From Actinobacteria bacterium IMCC26207 (lineage in GTDB: Bacteria > Actinomycetota > Acidimicrobiia > Acidimicrobiales > Microtrichaceae), in NCBI GenBank assembly GCA_001025035.1, contig LCZK01000003.1, positions 124,001 through 188,000 of the forward strand: 64,000 nucleotides of DNA. The letters run 5' to 3'. Within the stretch, counting starts at the first letter, position 1. Each line of letters starts with the position of its first letter. The notes under the pieces are model-generated. The model saw nothing but the letters and a program-made list of their open reading frames with translations. It was not told the DNA's origin and did not search any database. Position numbers and translations under genes: made by a program. Of the stretch, positions 55,737-64,000 are shown piece after piece.

Positions 55737-56720
55737 TCATGAGTCCCACATGTCTCGAAGAACCTGCAGCACTCCAGCAGCGGGCATGTTCGACTCGCGG
55801 ATTTGGGGAGCGGTATCCCAGTTGGATTCCGCCAGCAACTTAGTGAGGGCTTCGGGGTCTAGTTCATCGAGCGCATCCTGCGCAGTGATTCCTGTAGCGG
55901 GGACGAGCCGCACCTGAGCAATCACAGGTTGGTCTGGGGCATCCTTTGGGGCAGGAACGGAGTTGAACTTACTGGAAGTAGTTTTGAGCGACTCGACTTC
56001 GGTGCTCAGCGCACCAACAGTTGTAAATGTTCCCGCTGCTGCTACTGCCCGTTCAAGAACTGTTTGCTCGCCGAGGGCGAAATTCCGACTCTTCTTGGTG
56101 AGTTGATCGAACCACCCGATGAACGCTGCATCCTCAAAGTTGGTAGCTGAGTAACTGTTACTGCCGAAGAAACTGTTTGTTGCATCAGCCAACACAGCGA
56201 GGCCAGCGCCCGTGCTGGGGGAGGCCATACCGATGCTTTGCGGCTGAGGTAGAGACTGATTCTCACCGAGGCATTTCCAAGTGATGGTTCCGCCGCAGGC
56301 CGCCCCTAGTTCCTTTTGGCCAGACTTTGAGGTCACGATCTGGGCAGGGGAACTCCCGAGCACCCGCGAAGCCTCACCCAGAATTACGTCAGTGTTATCG
56401 GTGAAGCTTCGGTTGTCTTGCACAATCTCAGCCCAAGGTCCAACCGTGAGCCAAGCGTCAAACCCAGGGTCGGTGCCATCGGGCAACTGCGTGAGTCGGT
56501 CCGCAGTTGCTCCGGCCTCCTCGGGCATCACTATCAGATTGGGTTGAGTCGCAGCTAGCGCGGTGCAGACATCGGCGAGTTCAACAGCGCAGGTCAATCG
56601 AAACGAAGAATCCCCGCCGGTTGCAGTCTGAGCTTGGGTGCTGTTATCCAAAGAGTTGCGCAGCGCAAGGGATCCAAAAATCATCCCTACTGCGAGTATC
56701 AGAGCGCCGATGCGTTTCAT
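55737..56720 (-). CDS. Membrane-anchored binding-protein-like protein
   Basis: 327 aa. One N-terminal hydrophobic segment (RIGALILAVGMIFGSLAL), no lipobox. The rest resembles the periplasmic-binding half of the VWA gene product: VELADVCTALAATQPNLIVM, DAWLTVGPWAEIVQD and GEASRVLGSSPAQIVT, which fits the substrate-binding pattern (naming a target, capturing a stated position). Sequence support is weak, so the domain call is inference. ATG overlaps the AAA gene stop by 4 bp. It may have arisen with the VWA protein as a paired receptor. Confidence 0.55.
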   Translation of the reverse strand: MKRIGALILAVGMIFGSLALRNSLDNSTQAQTATGGDSSFRLTCAVELADVCTALAATQPNLIVMPEEAGATADRLTQLPDGTDPGFDAWLTVGPWAEIVQDNRSFTDNTDVILGEASRVLGSSPAQIVTSKSGQKELGAACGGTITWKCLGENQSLPQPQSIGMASPSTGAGLAVLADATNSFFGSNSYSATNFEDAAFIGWFDQLTKKSRNFALGEQTVLERAVAAAGTFTTVGALSTEVESLKTTSSKFNSVPAPKDAPDQPVIAQVRLVPATGITAQDALDELDPEALTKLLAESNWDTAPQIRESNMPAAGVLQVLRDMWDS

Positions 56721-58249
56721 GGGGCTTCCTGCGCCGGCACGCTCAAGTCGGGCTCGCTCAAATCTGGCGCTCCTAAATCTGGCGCACCTAAATCTGGCGC
56801 TCCTAAATCTGGCGCTCCTAAATCTGCAGGCACTAGTGCAGTTAGGTCATGCTCGGTTGGCTGTTCCAACTTGACCACACGGCTGGCATGTCGGTTGACG
56901 GCGGCCTCGAACATGTTTCTGGCAACTCGAGCGTTGCCAAAGCCCTTCTCTCTGGGCAAGGAGTCCAACTGCGCAGCAAAGGCAGTGCGCGCCTCGGGGG
57001 TGAGTTCGTAGCGTTCTTTGGTTCCCATACTGTCAACAATTTGCATGAGTTCTTCGGTGGAATAATCAGGGAACTCAATGGTTGTCGGAAAGCGAGACCG
57101 CAGACCTGGATTTGCCGAAAGAAACTGTTGCATCTCTTCTGGGTATCCGGCGACCACAAGCACCACAGAGTCTCGACGATCTTCCATCAGCTTGACGATC
57201 TGATCGATGGCCTCACGGCCAAAGTCGTTCTCACCGCCCCGGACCAAGGTGTAAGCCTCGTCTATAAACAGCATGCCTTCTTCGGCTTCATCAAACTTGG
57301 CACGAACCAGCGGTGCAGTCTGGCCGACAAACCCGGCTACTAACCCAGAGCGGTCGGTCTCTATCAATTGACCGCGGGCCACTACCCCAAGGGTGCGATA
57401 AATCTGTGCCAACAATCGCGCAACGGTTGTCTTACCCGTGCCGGGATTGCCAGTGAATACCAGATGATTGCTGGTCTCCATAGTGGGCAAATTGCGTGCA
57501 GCGCGAAGGCCCTGCACGCAGAGAAAATCGGCAACTAGGTGAACGCGTTCCTTTACCTCGCGGAGGCCGACGAGTGTGTCGAGCTCTGCGAGGAGTTCTT
57601 CGAGTGGGCGCTCAGGGGGATCGGCTTTTGCCGTGTCTGTCTCGGCCTCTTCTTCTGCCCCAGCTGCTGATTCTGGCTCAGCATCGGCAACGGGTTCGGC
57701 ACTGCGCTTGGGTTGAGTTCCTTTCGGCCCCGCCAAATTGGCGGCATCCGCATCGGAGGACCTCATCCCGGCGAGCAGCTTTGACCTGAGCGCAGAGATA
57801 GCAGTCAGTTCGGCTGCAGAGGTGACCACATCTAAGGATGCGACGACATGGGCAATATCCAAGGAGCGGTTGTAATACTGCTGGGCTAAGTCGGTGCCTT
57901 GTCGAGCGTCAGCATCGGCCAGAATCCCAAACAGCTCCGAGTCAGCCTCGAGCCAGTGGCGACGGCCAACAACTAGGTCGCTGCCACGAAGTGTCTCTGG
58001 GGTAGCCATCAAGAGCTGAGTATCTGGCAGACGGTGACCGAAGGCCTGAATCAGGTTCTCGAGTTCGTCGGTCGTGTGACGCTCATCGGCATCGATCATG
58101 GCTGTAGCCAGATTGAACGCCTCGACGGTGACTGCAGAACGCAGATCCTGTGGGTTCACGTCCGGAAGCTGTGCCGTGGCAGAGATCAGCGCCTGTGTGA
58201 GATCCTCAACAAAGCTGTCGACAACAGCGTCGAGTACAGAAGTAGACAC
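56717..58249 (-). CDS. CbbX/EccA-type AAA ATPase with a repeat tail
   Basis: 510 aa from GTG 58249; a TTG at 58342 would add 31 residues but has no support. An N-terminal helical domain (about 1-220), an Ala/Glu-rich linker, then an AAA core: Walker A GNPGTGKT (267-274), Walker B MLFIDEAY (326-333), Arg finger in NPGLRSRFP, family signature GFVGQTAPLVRAKFDEA as in CbbX/CfxQ and EccA. These are remodelling ATPases. A C-terminal stretch of six DLGAP-like pentapeptides follows, from a 15-bp array. It leads the module; its stop overlaps the next gene (ATGA). Confidence 0.82.
   Translation of the reverse strand: MSTSVLDAVVDSFVEDLTQALISATAQLPDVNPQDLRSAVTVEAFNLATAMIDADERHTTDELENLIQAFGHRLPDTQLLMATPETLRGSDLVVGRRHWLEADSELFGILADADARQGTDLAQQYYNRSLDIAHVVASLDVVTSAAELTAISALRSKLLAGMRSSDADAANLAGPKGTQPKRSAEPVADAEPESAAGAEEEAETDTAKADPPERPLEELLAELDTLVGLREVKERVHLVADFLCVQGLRAARNLPTMETSNHLVFTGNPGTGKTTVARLLAQIYRTLGVVARGQLIETDRSGLVAGFVGQTAPLVRAKFDEAEEGMLFIDEAYTLVRGGENDFGREAIDQIVKLMEDRRDSVVLVVAGYPEEMQQFLSANPGLRSRFPTTIEFPDYSTEELMQIVDSMGTKERYELTPEARTAFAAQLDSLPREKGFGNARVARNMFEAAVNRHASRVVKLEQPTEHDLTALVPADLGAPDLGAPDLGAPDLGAPDLSEPDLSVPAQEAP
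56736..56825. repeat. 15-bp tandem repeat in the AAA gene tail
   Basis: Six units of consensus GGCGCTCCTAAATCT from 56736 to 56825; the four at 56766-56825 are nearly identical, the first two diverged. On the coding strand they give DLGAP four times, then DLSEP and DLSVP. Recent expansion at the 5' side of the gene's end. Confidence 0.92.
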
Positions 58250-58377
58250 AGCTAGAGAGTACCGGGGCTGCTGTGGTCGCGAGCCATAGTTATAAGAGTT
58301 TGGGCCAATACTGCGGCAAAGGCTGAGTGGCTCATTATTCAAGTCGGTCGCTCGGCAGGGGCAGCTAACCTGAAGAG

Positions 58378-59625
58378 ATGACTACTACGCCAATGCCAGA
58401 ACTTGCTCGGAGAGCCAAGCAAGCTTCTCGGGGGCTGGCAACAGCTTCAACCTCTACGAAAAATGCTGCCCTGCTTGCTGCTGCGGATGCCCTAGAAAAG
58501 AACACAGAGTCCATCTTGTTGGCCAACGCTCAAGATGTCAGCAACGCAGAGGCTGCAGGAATCGCCCCCGGCTTAGTGGATCGGTTGCGGCTCGATGATG
58601 GACGCATTTCTGCAATGGCCGGTGGCTTGCGGCAGGTCGCAACCCTGCCAGACCCCGTGGGCGAGGTCCTCGACGGCTGGGTTCGGCCAAATGGACTCCG
58701 AATTTCTCGGGTGCGCGTGCCACTCGGCGTGATTGCAATTATCTATGAGAGCCGACCCAACGTCACCTCGGATGCGGCCGGACTGTGCTTGAAGTCGGGG
58801 AACGCTGCATTCCTGCGTGGTTCCTCCACAGCGATTCACTCGAACATTGCAATTGCGCAGGTGCTTCGCTCAGCCGTGAGCAGCGCTGGCCTACCAGAGG
58901 ATTCGATCATCCTGGTAGAGGACTCCTCTCGTGAGGCTGCCGTTGAATTCATGCAGCAGCGAGGGTTTGTCGACTGCCTGATACCGCGTGGCGGTCCCTC
59001 GCTTATCCAGTCGATTTTAGAAAACGCCACTGTCCCGTATGTCATCGACGGCGACGGAAACTGCCACGTGTACGTAGATAAAGATGCCGATCTGCAGATG
59101 GCCGAGTTGGTCCTGATCAACGCAAAGACGCAAAGGCCTTCAGTCTGTAACGCAGCGGAATCGCTGGTTTTGCATAGCGCGATTGCAGAACAGTTCCTGG
59201 CTCAGGTTGATGTATCACTGGCCGCAGTTGAACTTGTCGGAGATGACCGCTCTCAGCAGATGCTCGGTCGAATTGGAGCAGCAACCGAGGCAGACTTTTC
59301 TACTGAGTTCCTTGATATGAAACTCTCGGTCAAAGTTGTGGATTCGCTCGACGAGGCAATCCTGCATGTGAACGAACACAGCTCAGGCCACTCGGAGTCG
59401 ATCATCACAAGCGACTATGCAGCAGCCGAGAAGTTCTTAGCTCAGGTCGACGCAGCTGCAGTGTTGGTCAACGCCTCAACTCGTTTTGTGGATGGCGAGG
59501 AGTTCGGCTTTGGGGCAGAGATTGGAATCTCTACACAGAAGCTGCATGCACGCGGTCCAATGGGCCTACAGCAACTCACTACGGCCAAGTTTGTGGTTCG
59601 TGGCGACGGGCAGACTCGGGGTTAG
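58378..59625 (+). CDS. proA: Gamma-glutamyl phosphate reductase
   Basis: Second step of proline synthesis, 415 aa. Aldehyde-dehydrogenase fold with catalytic Cys in AKTQRPSVCNAAESL, nucleotide loop IIYESRPNVTSDAAGL and RGGPSLIQSILENA. The GAAGAG site lies before the ATG. Not adjacent to proB. Confidence 0.95.
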   Translation: MTTTPMPELARRAKQASRGLATASTSTKNAALLAAADALEKNTESILLANAQDVSNAEAAGIAPGLVDRLRLDDGRISAMAGGLRQVATLPDPVGEVLDGWVRPNGLRISRVRVPLGVIAIIYESRPNVTSDAAGLCLKSGNAAFLRGSSTAIHSNIAIAQVLRSAVSSAGLPEDSIILVEDSSREAAVEFMQQRGFVDCLIPRGGPSLIQSILENATVPYVIDGDGNCHVYVDKDADLQMAELVLINAKTQRPSVCNAAESLVLHSAIAEQFLAQVDVSLAAVELVGDDRSQQMLGRIGAATEADFSTEFLDMKLSVKVVDSLDEAILHVNEHSSGHSESIITSDYAAAEKFLAQVDAAAVLVNASTRFVDGEEFGFGAEIGISTQKLHARGPMGLQQLTTAKFVVRGDGQTRG

Positions 59626-59655
59626 GCCTCAACGCTGCGCCTTAACAGCAACTGC

Positions 59656-60126
59656 TTATTCAATTGCGAGCACAACAACTTCTAGTTGCCCGCCGGGCGA
59701 GTCGTAGGCAATGGTCTCGCCGATCTTTGAGCCGAGTAGTTTTTCTCCTAGGGGAGACAACGGAGACACTAGGTGGACGTCATCGCGTCGCTCCTCGATC
59801 GAGCCAACTAGGTAACGCTCAGCCTCATCGTCTTCTTCGTCGCTGTATTTCAGGAGGACAATAGATCCAGAGACAACGGTCTCTGAGTCCGAGTTGTCCA
59901 CAATGGTGTAGTTATCAAGAATTCCAAACAGCTGAGCGACTCGCCCCTCCATCTTGGCCTTTTCTTCTTTCGCAGCGTGATATTCGGCGTTTTCCTTTAG
60001 ATCCCCATGTTCCCTAGCGCGCTCAATCTTGTCGGCCAACTCAATTCGGCCGTGAGTGCGAAGGCGCTCAAGTTCCTCTACTAGGCGATCGTATGCAGCC
60101 TGAGATAACTCGTGAGTTTGTGCCAT
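59656..60126 (-). CDS. greA: GreA/GreB transcription elongation factor
   Basis: 156 aa from ATG 60126; the longer frame adds an unlikely extension. Coiled coil with the catalytic acidic tip (ARE-HGDLKENAEYHAAKEE) and a FKBP-like C-domain (LVSPLSPLGEKLLGSKIGET). It rescues backtracked RNA polymerase. Faces leuB. Confidence 0.93.
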   Translation of the reverse strand: MAQTHELSQAAYDRLVEELERLRTHGRIELADKIERAREHGDLKENAEYHAAKEEKAKMEGRVAQLFGILDNYTIVDNSDSETVVSGSIVLLKYSDEEDDEAERYLVGSIEERRDDVHLVSPLSPLGEKLLGSKIGETIAYDSPGGQLEVVVLAIE

Positions 60127-60265
60127 CGCCACAGAATAGTTGCACTCGCTGAACCAGGTGCCACAGATGGGTGCCTGTGGAGCCGCTGCTGTAACTTGAC
60201 TGCTGTCCGGATCACGGTCGCAGTTCCCATTGCGATGCGGAGAGCCCCATAGGAGCAGTATTTCC

Positions 60266-61264
60266 ATGACTTACAAGATCGGCGTAATCGGCGGCGACGG
60301 AATTGGCCCCGAGGTCATTGCCGAGGCCATCAAAATAATTGATGCAACGGGCGTGAGTTACGAGCGAACCGACTACGACTTGGGCGCACACCGCTACTTG
60401 CAGGATGGCACCGTGCTCAATGACGAGACTCTTGAGGAGTGGCGCGGTCTTGATGCACTGCTGCTTGGTGCAGTTGGCGACCCTGCTGTTGGTGTCTCTG
60501 CCCCAGCAGGACTCGTAGAGCGCGGAATTCTGTTGCGCATGCGCTTCGAATTGGATCAGTACATCAACCTGCGCCCATTTCACCTGCCCCCAACTTGTGA
60601 CTTTGAAGTCATTCGCGAAAACACCGAGGGCACCTACGCCGGAGAGGGAGGGTTCCTGCGTAAGGGGACGCCGTTCGAGATTGCAACCCAAGGTTCGGTG
60701 AATACTCGCATGGGAGTGGAGCGCTGTATTCGCTTCGCCTTTGAGCGTGCTGCAAAAACTGAGCGCCAGCACCTGACGTTGGTGCACAAAAAGAACGTGC
60801 TCACCTTTGCGGGTGACCTGTGGCAGCGGGTGTTCAACATTGTGGCCGAGGAATACCCGAACGTCTCAACTGGCTATGACCACATTGACGCAGCCTGCAT
60901 ACATTTCGTAGAACGGCCCGAGCGGTACGACGTGATTGTGACCGACAACTTGTTCGGCGACATTCTGACGGACCTTGGTGGCGCAGTGGCTGGCGGCGTT
61001 GGCTTTGCAGCATCAGCGAACCTGAATCCAGCACGAACTGGACCATCCATGTTCGAACCCGTTCACGGAACAGCCCCCGATATTGCAGGTATGGGTCTGG
61101 CGAATCCGAGCGCAGCGATCATTTCGGCTGGACTCATGTTGGAATTTCTTGGTGAATCAGAAGCAGCTGCAAAGGTGGCCGCAGCGATGCAGTCGCCGGA
61201 GCGCCATACCGGATCTACCTCTGAGATTGGCGATGCCATTGCGAACGAAGTGAAAGCTCACTGA
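60266..61264 (+). CDS. leuB: 3-isopropylmalate dehydrogenase
   Basis: 332 aa from ATG 60266, AGGAG 10 bp upstream. GDGIGPEVIAEA, IRENTEGTYAGEG, VHKKNVLTFAG, and TDNLFGDILTDLGG (metal Asp). It oxidises 3-isopropylmalate, and in the citramalate route also 3-methylmalate. Leads the branched-chain amino-acid group. Confidence 0.93.
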   Translation: MTYKIGVIGGDGIGPEVIAEAIKIIDATGVSYERTDYDLGAHRYLQDGTVLNDETLEEWRGLDALLLGAVGDPAVGVSAPAGLVERGILLRMRFELDQYINLRPFHLPPTCDFEVIRENTEGTYAGEGGFLRKGTPFEIATQGSVNTRMGVERCIRFAFERAAKTERQHLTLVHKKNVLTFAGDLWQRVFNIVAEEYPNVSTGYDHIDAACIHFVERPERYDVIVTDNLFGDILTDLGGAVAGGVGFAASANLNPARTGPSMFEPVHGTAPDIAGMGLANPSAAIISAGLMLEFLGESEAAAKVAAAMQSPERHTGSTSEIGDAIANEVKAH

Positions 61265-61387
61265 GGTGAGTGCTGCTGTGCCGTCTTCTCTGCGGTAGTT
61301 ACGCAAGCGACCTTGAACACCTAGAATCGAACAGCTTTCCGAACAGCGGAAAACAGCCTAGAAGCGAATCTACCGGGAGTACCCGAT

Positions 61388-62305
61388 ATGCCTTTTACCC
61401 CAACTGAAAAAATCTGGATGAACGGCGAACTCGTCGATTGGGATAAGGCCCAGATCCACGTACTCACACATAGCTTGCATTACGGAATGGGTGTGTTCGA
61501 AGGGATACGCGCCTATGAGACTTCTGAAGGGCCAGGAATCTTTCGCCTGACGGAGCACATCGAGCGGCTCTTCAACTCCGCCAAAATCATGATGATGGAT
61601 ATTCCTTACACCGTTGAGGAACTCATTGAGGCCACCAAGCTTGTGGTCAAGTCCTCCGGTCTTCCATCTTGTTATATCCGTCCGATTGCCTATTACGGCT
61701 ACGGCGAGATGGGTCTCAATACCTTGCCCTGCACTGTGGACGTGGCCATTGCCTGCTGGCCATGGGGCGCGTACCTCGGTGACGACGCGGCAACAAAGGG
61801 AGTGAGTCTGAAGATTGGCACCTGGATGCGTCACGATCACAACTCCATGCCGCCGGCATCCAAGACAACTGGTAACTACGTGACGAGTTCCTTAGCCAAG
61901 ATCGAGGCCCTCAAGGCTGGCTACGACGAGGCCATCATGTTGAACCGGCAGGGACTTGTTTCTGAGTGCACCGGCGAGAACATTTTTGTCTCTCGCGGTG
62001 GTGTGCTGCTCACCCCGCCGGGATCTGCAGGAGCCCTTGAAGGGTTGACACAAGACACGGTGATGGCGATCGCTGATGAGATGGGTATCGAGTGCGCTGT
62101 TGCAGATCTCACCCGGTCGGATTTGTACATCTGCGACGAGATGTTCTTATGCGGTACGGCCGCCGAGGTGTCAGCAGTGAACGGCGTAGACGATCGCGCC
62201 ATTCCTTGCCCCGGACCCTTCACTGCAGCAATCGCAGCAGAGTACGCAAAGGTTGTTCGTGGCCAGGTTGATCAATTCAGAGACTGGGTTGAACTCGTCT
62301 CATGA
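61388..62305 (+). CDS. ilvE: Branched-chain amino-acid aminotransferase
   Basis: 305 aa, fold-type IV PLP enzyme. HSLHYGMGVFEGIRAYE, PLP lysine Lys159 in ASKTTGNYV, and ECTGENIFVSRGGVLLTPP. It performs the last step to Ile, Leu and Val. The stop overlaps cimA by 4 bp. A short hairpin-prone stretch (TTTCCG...CGGAAA, near 61335-61351) lies in the gap after leuB. Confidence 0.94.
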   Translation: MPFTPTEKIWMNGELVDWDKAQIHVLTHSLHYGMGVFEGIRAYETSEGPGIFRLTEHIERLFNSAKIMMMDIPYTVEELIEATKLVVKSSGLPSCYIRPIAYYGYGEMGLNTLPCTVDVAIACWPWGAYLGDDAATKGVSLKIGTWMRHDHNSMPPASKTTGNYVTSSLAKIEALKAGYDEAIMLNRQGLVSECTGENIFVSRGGVLLTPPGSAGALEGLTQDTVMAIADEMGIECAVADLTRSDLYICDEMFLCGTAAEVSAVNGVDDRAIPCPGPFTAAIAAEYAKVVRGQVDQFRDWVELVS

Positions 62306-63903
62306 GTATCCCCACGTCAGTCGAGATTTTTGACACCACCCTGCGAGATGGTGCTCAGTTCGAGGGGATCTCACTCTCTGTTGAGGACAAGCTTCGAATT
62401 GCCGAACAACTCGATTGGCTGGGCGTGCATTGGATCGAGGGCGGGTACCCGTTGTCGAACCCCAAAGATGAGGAGTTCTTCCGACGTGCTCGGACCGAAC
62501 TACATCTGACTACCTCTACCTTGGTCGCATTCGGGTCCACTCGACGTCCGCTCGGGCGTTCAGATGATGACCCCACGCTTCGCGCACTTGTAGAAGCGGG
62601 TACCTCGACAGTCTGCATCGTTGGAAAAAGCTCGGAGTTTCATGTCACCGAGGCACTCCGAACCACCCTGGAAGAGGGTGTGGCCATGGTGGGGGAGTCC
62701 GTACAGTTCCTCAAGGCTGCCGGCCTGCGAGTCTTTTTCGATGCGGAACACTTCTTTGACGGCTACCTGCAAAACCCCGAGTTTAGTTTGCGGGTACTAG
62801 AAGCAGCGGTGACGAATGGGGCTGACACCCTGGTGCTCTGCGATACAAACGGTGGCTCGTTGCCACATCAGGTTCAGAGCATCACCTCTGAGGTCGCAGC
62901 ATATTTTCAAAGCACCCAGATTGGGATCCATACGCAGAACGATTCGGGCTGCGCAGTGGCGAATTCGGTTGCAGCAGTCGTCGGTGGCGCTAGCCAGGTG
63001 CAGGGAACGGTCAATGGCTACGGTGAGCGCACTGGCAACGCCAACCTCATGACCGTCATCCCAGACCTGACACTCAAGATGGGGATCACCACTCTCCCCC
63101 CTGAGCGAATGCAGCGCCTGACAGCAGTCTCACGCCACGTGGCTGAGTTGGTGAACCTTCCGCCGCATCCGGCTGACCCATACGTGGGGGCCTCTGCCTT
63201 TGCGCACAAGGGCGGGTTGCACACCTCAGCTGTAGGGCGAGTTGGCGGGGCGAGTTACGAACACATCGACCCGACTGATGTTGGGAACCGCACCCGAGTC
63301 TTAGTTTCAGACCTCGGTGGTCGTGCGGGAATGACCATGAAGGCTGCAGAGTTTGGCATCGAACTTGATGATCGCGAAGCAGGAGCGCTTTCGGAGCAAC
63401 TCAAGCAACTCGAGGCTGAAGGGTTCGTTTTTGAAGCGGCCGATGCATCATTAGAACTACTCATGCGAGCCTCAACGGGCTGGAAGCAAGAGTATTTTTC
63501 GGTTGAATCGTATCGAGTGACTGCGATCCATGAAGAGGTTCCTCAGACCGAAACCGAACCTCTCATTCAGGTGACAACCGAGGCAACAGTAAAGTTGGCA
63601 ATCAAGGGGGAACCGCTCGCTTCGGTTGGTGAGGGCAACGGCCCTGTGAACGCTCTTGATGCCGCATTGCGAGCGGCCCTCAACCCGAACTATCCAGCGC
63701 TTGAGCGGATTCACCTGATTGACTTTAAGGTTCGAGTTCTGGACTCCACCGCGGATACCGGCGCAGTGACTCGAGTGTTGATCGATTCAACCAATGGCGA
63801 TGACACTTGGACCACTATTGGCGTCTCGCCCAACATCATCGAAGCCTCGTGGATGGCGCTGATCGATGCTGTGGTATTTGGCCTTCTTCTTGCAGGTTCG
63901 TGA
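62302..63903 (+). CDS. cimA: (R)-citramalate synthase
   Basis: 533 aa, HMGL-like/DRE-TIM barrel. DTTLRDGAQFEG, EGGYPLSNPKDEEFF, HTQNDSGCAVANS, VNGYGERTGNANL, then an alpha-isopropylmalate-synthase regulatory (dimerisation) C-domain. The FDTTLRDGAQFEGIS and GGYP blocks point to CimA rather than LeuA. It condenses pyruvate with acetyl-CoA, starting the threonine-independent isoleucine route, which fits leuB and ilvE beside it. Confidence 0.88.
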   Translation: MSIPTSVEIFDTTLRDGAQFEGISLSVEDKLRIAEQLDWLGVHWIEGGYPLSNPKDEEFFRRARTELHLTTSTLVAFGSTRRPLGRSDDDPTLRALVEAGTSTVCIVGKSSEFHVTEALRTTLEEGVAMVGESVQFLKAAGLRVFFDAEHFFDGYLQNPEFSLRVLEAAVTNGADTLVLCDTNGGSLPHQVQSITSEVAAYFQSTQIGIHTQNDSGCAVANSVAAVVGGASQVQGTVNGYGERTGNANLMTVIPDLTLKMGITTLPPERMQRLTAVSRHVAELVNLPPHPADPYVGASAFAHKGGLHTSAVGRVGGASYEHIDPTDVGNRTRVLVSDLGGRAGMTMKAAEFGIELDDREAGALSEQLKQLEAEGFVFEAADASLELLMRASTGWKQEYFSVESYRVTAIHEEVPQTETEPLIQVTTEATVKLAIKGEPLASVGEGNGPVNALDAALRAALNPNYPALERIHLIDFKVRVLDSTADTGAVTRVLIDSTNGDDTWTTIGVSPNIIEASWMALIDAVVFGLLLAGS

Positions 63904-63925
63904 ATCGCGGTAGGTTTATCTGATC

Positions 63926-64000
63926 ATGGCAGCACCAGAATTTGTTCCTACGCATCCGCTCGTAGCCGTTCGTTCCTATTCCTCGCCACCACAGAGGAGC
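63926..64000 (+). CDS. Start of a downstream gene, truncated by window edge
   Basis: Open frame from ATG 63926 to the end, 25 codons: begins MAAPEFVPTHPLVAVRSYSS and continues PPQRS. No stop before the edge. It resembles the N-terminus of a conserved short actinobacterial protein of unknown function; the call is tentative. Confidence 0.45.
   Translation, partial: MAAPEFVPTHPLVAVRSYSSPPQRS

Noticed and set aside
56736-56825. Possible CRISPR array
   Set aside because: Units are contiguous 15-mers without spacers and lie in frame inside a coding gene.
50175-58249. Genomic island carried by an IS element or integrase
   Set aside because: No transposase, integrase, terminal inverted repeat or tRNA attachment site was seen at either edge; only synteny suggests insertion.
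50175-58249. A classical tellurite-resistance (TelA/TerD) cluster
   Set aside because: No TerD, TerC or TelA sequence is present; only VWA, PspA and AAA overlap with that theme.

Overview
The window is a 64 kb stretch of bacterial chromosome with moderately high G+C, almost fully coding, with no rRNA, insertion sequence, prophage or CRISPR array. Gene content and order point to an actinobacterium. The tig-clpP-clpX, folC-ndk, mreBCD-mrdA-rodA-rne and rplU-rpmA...obg-proB runs are typical of the phylum. The moderate G+C, the paired b-type ATP synthase subunits, a single clpP at this locus and the liv-type cluster suggest class Acidimicrobiia. That class assignment is inference; no marker RNA is present to confirm it.

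Layout: (1) 1-1029, the 3' part of a WecA/Rfe-like phosphoglycosyl transferase. (2) 1078-9123, an amidohydrolase divergent from a branched-chain amino-acid-type ABC importer (lipoprotein receptor, fused LivH-LivM permease, two ATPases, small membrane protein). (3) 9331-18204, a complete F1Fo ATP synthase operon (two AtpI/AtpZ-like proteins, a, c, b, b', delta, alpha, gamma, beta, epsilon) ended by a hairpin. (4) 18255-23094, a 2H phosphoesterase-GNAT fusion, an SDR, a DrrAB-like ABC exporter and GlpX. (5) 23204-28788, a DUF2007-like protein and a surface-sugar cluster (LegB-like dehydratase, glycosyltransferase, nucleotidyltransferase, epimerase), then an SGNH-like lipoprotein. (6) 28824-31807, a membrane GNAT, tRNA-Gly, a DUF6325/SHOCT pair, an alpha/beta hydrolase and tRNA-Pro. 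(7) 31904-45585, trigger factor, ClpP, ClpX, FolC, Ndk and the rod-elongation set MreBCD/PBP2/RodA, then RNase E/G. (8) 45642-50153, L21, L27, dGTPase (opposite strand), Obg and ProB. (9) 50175-58249, all on the minus strand: an MoxR/CbbX-type AAA ATPase, a membrane-anchored binding-protein-like protein, a solute-binding/VWA lipoprotein, a coiled-coil membrane protein, MurJ and PspA. (10) 58378-64000, ProA, GreA, LeuB, IlvE, citramalate synthase and the start of a further gene.

The most interesting part is region 9, an envelope-stress-like module (AAA + VWA + PspA + lipid II flippase) lying between proB and proA, which are normally adjacent. A second theme is short tandem repeats with periods of 15-17 bp at many unrelated loci. 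Inside genes the period is 15 bp, giving five-residue repeats in protein tails or loops. Outside genes it is 16-17 bp, and two such duplications cross a stop codon. The unit sequence differs at each locus, so they look like independent slippage or duplication events.
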